Below are positions 35,331 to 40,128 of a stretch of 40,128 bases of DNA, piece after piece. The notes beneath the pieces were generated by a model, which was not told the DNA's origin, ran no database searches, and worked only from the letters and a program-made list of their open reading frames with translations. Position numbers and translations under genes: made by a program. This stretch comes from an uncultured Bacilli bacterium (GTDB lineage Bacteria > Bacillota_I > Bacilli_A > RF39 > UBA660): contig CALVHY010000043.1 of NCBI GenBank assembly GCA_944329205.1, positions 1 through 40,128 on the forward strand. The letters are read 5' to 3'. How positions within the stretch are numbered: position 1 is the stretch's first letter; each line of letters begins with the position of its first letter.

Positions 35331-36304
35331 GTGATATATTCTACATTTATACTGGAAGTAAATTAGATTTTGATAAACAACAAATTGATGAAAATGGTAT
35401 TAACTTTGTTTCAAGGAATTCAAATAATAATGGTGTGGTTGGTAAGGTTACCCCAGACAAAAATACAAAGATTTTTAAAAAAGGAGATATTACAGTCCCA
35501 CTTGGAGGCTCATATCTTTTGTCAGCATTTGTTCAAGATGAAGATTTTGTTACTGCACAAAATGTTGATGTATTGCGTCCGAAGAAATATATGAGTGATA
35601 TCCAAAAATGGTTTTACTGTTATGTTTTAAGAGAAAATAGATTTAAGTTTTCTGCTTTTGGTAGAGAAGTAAACAAATATATTCAAGATATAGAAGTTCC
35701 AGATGAATTTCCTGAGTGGGTTGATGAGAGTGAATTACTATTACCCCAGACTGATAATAATATAAGTAACTGTTCAGATTTTACTTTTCAAAAATGGCAA
35801 TATTTTAAAGTTAGTAAATTATTTGATATAGAAAGAGGAACTATTACATCTTTAAATGAAGTTGAGCCTGGATTAGTACCTATTGTTTCAGCTACAGATA
35901 AAAATCAGGGGATTGCATATTATGGAAACGTTGAATCAAAATATATTAATTGTTTAACTGCATCATTCAATGGTGTTGGTACTGGATATATTTCATATCA
36001 TGATTACCCGTTTAATGCTAATACAGATTGTGGAGTGTTAATTCCTAAATTCAGTGAATTTAATACATATACTGCTATTTTTGTTACTACTGTTATGAAC
36101 AAATTTAAATATAAATACAGCTATGGTAGAAAATTATCGCAAGATCGTTTATCTGAAGAGTTAATTAAACTTCCGGTATTATGTGATTCTTATGATAATC
36201 CAATAATAGATAAGAATTCGACTTTATCTGATGAAGGGTATATTCCAGATTGGAAATATATGGAAACATACATTAAAGACTTACCATATGGTGATATAGT
36301 ATAA
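35318..36304 (+). CDS. DNA specificity subunit, BcgI B-like (S subunit)
   Basis: A 328-residue protein with two target-recognition domains. The first (about 1-135) includes LSDIFYIYTGSKLDF and SAFGREVNKYIQDIEVP. The second (about 155-310) begins FKVSKLFDIERGTITSL and includes SYGRKLSQDRLSEELIKLPV. The paired pattern of TRD plus short helix is that of type I and IIB S subunits, which read a split recognition sequence. GGAGG precedes ATG. It overlaps the methylase by 13 bases, consistent with translational coupling and a fixed complex. The sequence recognised cannot be predicted. Confidence 0.87.
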   Translation: MAKLSDIFYIYTGSKLDFDKQQIDENGINFVSRNSNNNGVVGKVTPDKNTKIFKKGDITVPLGGSYLLSAFVQDEDFVTAQNVDVLRPKKYMSDIQKWFYCYVLRENRFKFSAFGREVNKYIQDIEVPDEFPEWVDESELLLPQTDNNISNCSDFTFQKWQYFKVSKLFDIERGTITSLNEVEPGLVPIVSATDKNQGIAYYGNVESKYINCLTASFNGVGTGYISYHDYPFNANTDCGVLIPKFSEFNTYTAIFVTTVMNKFKYKYSYGRKLSQDRLSEELIKLPVLCDSYDNPIIDKNSTLSDEGYIPDWKYMETYIKDLPYGDIV

Positions 36305-36353
36305 AAAATTTAAGATAAGTTATAATTTAATAAAATAAAAAAAATATTACTAA

Positions 36354-36512
36354 TATTACAGTGTAAGTCATCAAAAGTTGAAAAGTATCAGAGATTTATT
36401 AGTAACTAATTTAGAAAGTTATCATAATTCTGAATCTTTGAATCAACTGCTTGAATGCATTAGTAATAATGTTGAAACGTTTAGAAATATGTTTATAAAA
36501 TATTTAAAATAA
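36354..36512 (+). pseudogene. Possible remnant of a coding region in the S subunit-helicase gap
   Basis: A 52-codon open stretch ends TFRNMFIKYLK and stop. It looks coding (DLLVTNLESYHNSESLNQLLECI), but it has no ATG near its start or ribosome binding site and no recognisable family. It may be the tail of a lost gene. Just before it, 36305-36353 is AT-rich filler with no signal that I can see. Confidence 0.25.
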
Positions 36513-36531
36513 TAAGAAAAAATGATATAAT
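36503..36531 (+). promoter_or_regulatory. Probable promoter of the helicase leader
   Basis: TTTAAA (36503-36508), 17 bases, TATAAT (36526-36531). The -35 is weak and the -10 perfect. Predicted transcript start is near 36538, giving a leader of about 70 bases. Confidence 0.5.
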
Positions 36532-36548
36532 ATTTGTGAATTAAAAGG

Positions 36549-36592
36549 AGCGCTAGTACAGGATTATAATGGTTTTGTATTGCGCTTTTTTC
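36549..36592 (+). promoter_or_regulatory. Attenuator-like terminator hairpin in the helicase leader
   Basis: AGCGC-(T)-AGTACA (36549-36560) pairs with TGTATT-GCGCT (36576-36586), 11 bp with one bulge and a G-T pair, followed by six T (36586-36591). This is the form of an intrinsic terminator, yet it lies between the promoter and the helicase ribosome binding site (36599-36603). The loop holds the start codon of a short leader ORF. Confidence 0.7.
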
Positions 36593-36631
36593 GTTGTTGG
36601 AGGTATGTATGGAATTAAAAATAGATGGTAA
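36569..36631 (+). CDS. Possible 20-residue leader peptide overlapping the helicase start
   Basis: The frame MVLYCAFFVVGGMYGIKNRW starts at ATG 36569, five bases after AGGA, and reads through the 3' arm of the terminator hairpin. It ends at 36631, inside the helicase gene in another frame. A ribosome translating it would open the hairpin and then reach the helicase start, so it could regulate both read-through and translation. It is only a prediction from layout; the peptide has no known relative. Confidence 0.4.
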   Translation: MVLYCAFFVVGGMYGIKNRW

Positions 36632-39578
36632 TATTTGTAATTTTAATTATGATGAATGTAATAATATTTATGAATGTAATTTGATTAGAGATTCTTGGAA
36701 AAATAATTTAAATAATCGATTAATAGAAGAAAAATTAAGAAATCCACAAAAAGGTGCTTTATATGCATTAAAATCATTCTATACTATTGATAATAAAGAA
36801 GCAACTATTGTAATGCCTACAGGAACAGGCAAAACTGAAACTATGCTTTTATATATAGTTAGCGAACGTTTAAATAAAACTATAATAGTTGTTCCTAGTT
36901 CGTTACTTAGAGAACAAACCTTTAACAAATGTAAAACAATGGGATTGATAAAAAAATTTGGTATTTTAGAAGACAATGGAATATTACCAAATGTTAGTAT
37001 GATTAAACATATACCAAGTTCTGCTGATGTTTTAGAAGAAATATTAGAAAAATCCAACATAATAATAACTACTATTAATATAGTTTCAAAATTTAATGAA
37101 GAATATATGGGACTTTTAAATAAGTTTTGTTCTGATGTTATTATAGATGAAGCACATCATATTGCTGCAACGTCATGGAATAAATTTAAAAATTATATGA
37201 AGAATAAAAGGATTGTGCAATTTACTGCTACACCATTTCGAAATGATAATAAAAAAATAGATGGTAAAATAATATATAACTATCCATTAAACTTGGCACA
37301 AAAAGAAGGTTATTTTACTAAAATTAAATTTTTTCCAGTTATTGAATATGATTTAAAAAATTCAGATTTAGCAGTAGCAGAAAAAGCTATTAAAGTTTTG
37401 CAAAATGATTTGGATAAAGGATTAAATCATGTTATGCTCGTAAGGGCAGGCACACAAGTTCGTGCCAAGCAATTATATGATGATATTTACAATAAATTTT
37501 ATGATAAGTACAATCCTGTCTTAATTATTAGCAATAATTCTAAAAGTTCAAATAAAGAGAATTTAGCAAAATTAAAATCATTTGAAGCAAAAATTGTAGT
37601 TTGTGTTGACATGTTTGGAGAGGGAATAGATATTCCTAATTTGAAAATAGCTGCTATTCATGATAAATACAAAAGTTTACCAATAACATTACAGTTTGTC
37701 GGAAGATTTGCAAGAGTAAATGGAATCAAAATAGGTGAAGCTTCATTGATTGCAAATATAATCAAAGATGACGTTAATGATGAAATTAAAACATTGTATT
37801 CTCAGGATTCAAATTGGGATTATATAATAAGTGATTTATCTAAAACAGCAATTGAAAAAGAAATATCTTTCCAAGACTTTATGGATAATTTTGATAAAAA
37901 ACAGTTGAGTGAAATTTCTATTAAACAATTGATGCCTAAAGTAAGTATGATTGCTTATAGAACAAAAATAAATGAATGGAGAATAGAACAATGGACAAAG
38001 ATATTTAATGAAGATAAATCGGTGATTTCAATAAATAAAGATAGTAATTTGTTTGTTATTGTTCAAGCTGTAGAATCGGCATTAGGATGGACTTCAAACA
38101 AGGCTATAACTAACAAGAATTTAGAACTACATGTTGTATATTGGAATAAAGACAAAAATGTAGTCTTTATTAATTCAACTAATAAATCAGCACCTAAATT
38201 AATAGCAGAAAAGATATTTGAAACAAAAGAAATAATAAAGGGAGATATTACTTTTAGACCATTACACGGTATTAAGAGATTAATGATGGCTTCAGTTGGA
38301 TTAAGAACTAGATTAAATGGACCTATTAGATATAAAATGTTTACTGGGGTAGACATCGCTGATGCTATATCACAGGCAGAAGCCGGCCAGGCTATAAAAT
38401 CAAATATTTTTGGAACAGGTTTTAATGGTGATGGAAGAATTTCTATTGGATGTTCATACAAGGGGACCATATGGTCAAAATGGGTTGAAACAATAGATTT
38501 TTGGAAAGAATGGTGTGATGACATAATAGATAAGATTAATGACGATACAATTAATACAACAGATATATTAAAATCGGCTTTAGTTCCCGAGGTAATAGAA
38601 AATAGACCTAAGTTAATTCCGATAAGCATTGAATTTCCAATGGAATTAGAATTAGAAGAGTTTGATAAATATAGCATTCAAATTGGTGTTAAGGAATATG
38701 ATATTTACGAGCTAGAAATTAATATCGTTGATAATTTAAATTGTAACGAAAATATAAAGTTTACTATTGATACTATTGACGGAGAATCTTACTTATTTGA
38801 ATTATTAATAAAAAATAAATCCTATCAATATATTAATAATTCTGGTAAAAAAATAGAATTGTACAGAAACGGGATTTATATAGATAAAATAGAAAACTAT
38901 TTTTATGATAATCCACCACTTATTTATTTTGAAAATCAAAGTTCATTGGAAGGAAATTTATATACTCAATCAAAAGATAAAATTCCAGAGTGTTTTGATA
39001 TATCAAAAGTAACTAAATTGGACTGGACGGGTACAGACATTAGTAAAGAGTCGCAAACAAAGGAAAAACTAACTGATTCTATACAATATAAAATTATTCA
39101 AATGCTTAAAAAAGCAGAGAAATATAGCATTATTTTTGATGATGATGGTTCTGGAGAAATTGCTGATATTATAGCTATTTATGAAAATGAAAACAATGTG
39201 CAAATAGAATTTTATCATTGTAAATATAGTAAAGAAAAGACTCCTGGTAAAAGGGTTTCAGATTTATACGAAGTTTGTGGTCAATGTCAAAAGTCAATAA
39301 AATGGAAATCGGATCCCAAAAAAATGATTGATAGAATGTTAGCACGTGAATCTAAAGCTTTCGAGGATGGTTATTCTAGAATAGAATTAGGTAGTAAAGA
39401 AGAATTATATAAAATTAAACAAATGATGCGAATAAAAAAATGTAAGTTATCAATAAAAATTGTTCAGCCAGGAGTAGCTTCTGACATAATTAGTGAGCAA
39501 ATGTATTATTTATTATGTTGCACGCAATCTTTTCTTTTAGATACATATACAGTAGATTTATCATTAATTTGTTCTTAA
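36609..39578 (+). CDS. SF2 DEAD/DEAH helicase with C-terminal nuclease-like domain, probable defence protein
   Basis: A 989-residue protein. The motor has Walker A MPTGTGKTE (70-76), DEAH (180-183), TATPFR (206-211) and motif VI LQFVGRFARV near 365, as in restriction-type helicases. A long middle region (about 450-830) has no motif I recognise. The C-terminal region has FDDDGSGEIADIIAIYEN (843-860) and VQIEFYHCKYS (864-874). The spaced Asp/Glu and E...K residues suggest a PD-(D/E)xK-like nuclease. I start at ATG 36609 behind TTGGAGG. It follows the R-M genes in the same direction, but from its own promoter. A defence role is inferred from neighbours and architecture; I cannot name the system. 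Confidence 0.82.
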   Translation: MELKIDGNICNFNYDECNNIYECNLIRDSWKNNLNNRLIEEKLRNPQKGALYALKSFYTIDNKEATIVMPTGTGKTETMLLYIVSERLNKTIIVVPSSLLREQTFNKCKTMGLIKKFGILEDNGILPNVSMIKHIPSSADVLEEILEKSNIIITTINIVSKFNEEYMGLLNKFCSDVIIDEAHHIAATSWNKFKNYMKNKRIVQFTATPFRNDNKKIDGKIIYNYPLNLAQKEGYFTKIKFFPVIEYDLKNSDLAVAEKAIKVLQNDLDKGLNHVMLVRAGTQVRAKQLYDDIYNKFYDKYNPVLIISNNSKSSNKENLAKLKSFEAKIVVCVDMFGEGIDIPNLKIAAIHDKYKSLPITLQFVGRFARVNGIKIGEASLIANIIKDDVNDEIKTLYSQDSNWDYIISDLSKTAIEKEISFQDFMDNFDKKQLSEISIKQLMPKVSMIAYRTKINEWRIEQWTKIFNEDKSVISINKDSNLFVIVQAVESALGWTSNKAITNKNLELHVVYWNKDKNVVFINSTNKSAPKLIAEKIFETKEIIKGDITFRPLHGIKRLMMASVGLRTRLNGPIRYKMFTGVDIADAISQAEAGQAIKSNIFGTGFNGDGRISIGCSYKGTIWSKWVETIDFWKEWCDDIIDKINDDTINTTDILKSALVPEVIENRPKLIPISIEFPMELELEEFDKYSIQIGVKEYDIYELEINIVDNLNCNENIKFTIDTIDGESYLFELLIKNKSYQYINNSGKKIELYRNGIYIDKIENYFYDNPPLIYFENQSSLEGNLYTQSKDKIPECFDISKVTKLDWTGTDISKESQTKEKLTDSIQYKIIQMLKKAEKYSIIFDDDGSGEIADIIAIYENENNVQIEFYHCKYSKEKTPGKRVSDLYEVCGQCQKSIKWKSDPKKMIDRMLARESKAFEDGYSRIELGSKEELYKIKQMMRIKKCKLSIKIVQPGVASDIISEQMYYLLCCTQSFLLDTYTVDLSLICS

Positions 39579-39630
39579 ATAAGGAATCAAAGAAATTTAT
39601 CAGGTTTTTAAATGAGTAGGAGATGTTATA

Positions 39631-39978
39631 ATGTATCAATTGATAAAAATTTTTAGTTATTTAATAAGACAATTCTTGTTGCCAAACCCATTTATTAATT
39701 TATTTAAAGACTCAGGAACAGCAGAAATTATTAATTGGATTTTTGGTGGCGTGCTTGTTCCACTTGCATATTTTTTAACTGGAACATGGTATGACGGAGG
39801 AGCAAAAGCTATTGGAAGTTTTGGCTTTCTAATTAATTATGCAATATTAACTGGGCTGTTTTTGCTAATAACTAAATTTATCATTAACATTTATTTGGTA
39901 GCGTTTTTATTTACTAGTGGATATATCGTATTGTGTATAGTTGAAAGTAAACTATTTAATAGAAAAACTAGTTTTTAA
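39631..39978 (+). CDS. Small integral membrane protein of unknown function
   Basis: A 115-residue protein with about three hydrophobic helices: WIFGGVLVPLAYFLTG, FGFLINYAILTGLFLL and IYLVAFLFTSGYIVLCIV. There is no signal peptide, catalytic motif or known domain that I recognise. It starts at ATG 39631 after TAGGAG, 52 bases after the helicase, and may be cotranscribed. A membrane partner or effector for the helicase is possible but unproven. From its stop to the IS3 element (39979-40047) I see only AT-rich DNA with ATGTCGAA repeated twice. Confidence 0.6.
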   Translation: MYQLIKIFSYLIRQFLLPNPFINLFKDSGTAEIINWIFGGVLVPLAYFLTGTWYDGGAKAIGSFGFLINYAILTGLFLLITKFIINIYLVAFLFTSGYIVLCIVESKLFNRKTSF

Positions 39979-40047
39979 CATTTATTTAGATATATTTTTA
40001 AAACTTATAATAAATAGTATGTCGAATTATGTCGAACTGGACTGGAT

Positions 40048-40128
40048 TGTCAACACTTTTTTAGACAATTTTTATAAGGACAAACTTAATCGATATGCTA
40101 CTGGCGTTTGATAATTTAAAGAGCCATG
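40048..40128 (-). mobile_element. End of an IS3-family insertion sequence, rest outside the window
   Basis: On the minus strand, bases 40128-40072 encode HGSLNYQTPVAYRLSLSL and stop. SLNYQTPxxYR is the typical C-terminus of the IS3-family OrfB integrase (after the DDE domain). The 24 bases beyond the stop lead to TGTCAACACTTTTTTAGACA (from 40048), with the TG start expected of an IS3-type terminal repeat. It marks another mobile boundary. The exact family member and the other end are not visible. Confidence 0.75.

Noticed and set aside
38063-38677. Long minus-strand open frame inside the helicase gene
   Set aside because: It has no ribosome binding site or family resemblance and lies opposite a well-supported gene; AT-rich sequence commonly gives such frames.
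39343-39350. CACGTG in the helicase gene as a parS site
   Set aside because: The surrounding bases (TTAG...AATC) do not fit TGTTTCACGTGAAACA.
39979-40128. Missing 3' half of the amidase at the right edge
   Set aside because: No frame there continues the Amidase_3 sequence; the only coding match is to an IS3 transposase C-terminus.

Overview
The window is a very AT-rich chromosomal segment spanning the replication origin of a Gram-positive bacterium of the Bacilli (Firmicutes) type. The dnaA-dnaN-recF-gyrB-gyrA block, the rpmH-rnpA-yidC-khpB block, and the tadA/SRP RNA/dnaX/ybaB/recR/bofA and pth-mfd-spoVT orders all match the Bacillus oriC region. Genes are tightly packed and many overlap by a few bases. 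MurA and spore genes (spoIIR, bofA, spoVT) point to a walled bacterium with a sporulation programme or its remnant, not a true mollicute. An uncultured gut Bacilli lineage with a small genome is my best guess; this is inference.

Layout. 1-900: 5' part of a TnpB (IS200/IS605) gene. 935-4212, minus: rpsI, rplM with an L13-type leader, an unknown gene, truA, and two ABC-ATPase-like genes where ecfA1/ecfA2 normally sit. 4432-6679, minus: rpmE, an atypical SGNH protein, murA. 6894-7972, plus: spoIIR and mntP. 7986-20291, minus: metG under a methionine T-box, spoVT, mfd, a dUTPase, pth, a tRNA methyltransferase, ricT, holB, bofA, recR, ybaB, dnaX, tadA. 20306-20733: SRP RNA and four parS sites. 20734-29433, minus: gyrA, gyrB, recF, comK, dnaN, dnaA. 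29434-29880: oriC with DnaA boxes. 29910-32037, plus: rpmH, rnpA, yidC, khpB. Most core genes point away from oriC, so they are co-directional with replication.

From about 32.4 kb the content changes. An N-acetylmuramoyl-alanine amidase breaks off mid-domain and is followed by accessory DNA: tnpV, an unknown gene, inverted repeats, a small ribbon-helix-helix gene behind a large palindrome, a two-gene restriction-modification system resembling type IIB BcgI, a helicase with a nuclease-like C-terminus behind an attenuator-like leader, a small membrane protein, and the end of an IS3-family element at the right edge. This looks like an acquired defence island.

The most notable signals outside ordinary genes are chromosome-organisation sites. 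Five exact copies of the Noc-binding palindrome ATTTCCCGGGAAAT lie inside core genes left of oriC, two of them creating a repeated peptide in DnaX, and four parS sites are spaced 66-71 bp apart. The organism therefore probably has ParB and a Noc-like protein, although neither gene is in the window. Other points of interest are the two ECF ATPase relics without nucleotide-binding motifs, the helicase leader peptide/terminator, and the RHH-palindrome-R-M module.
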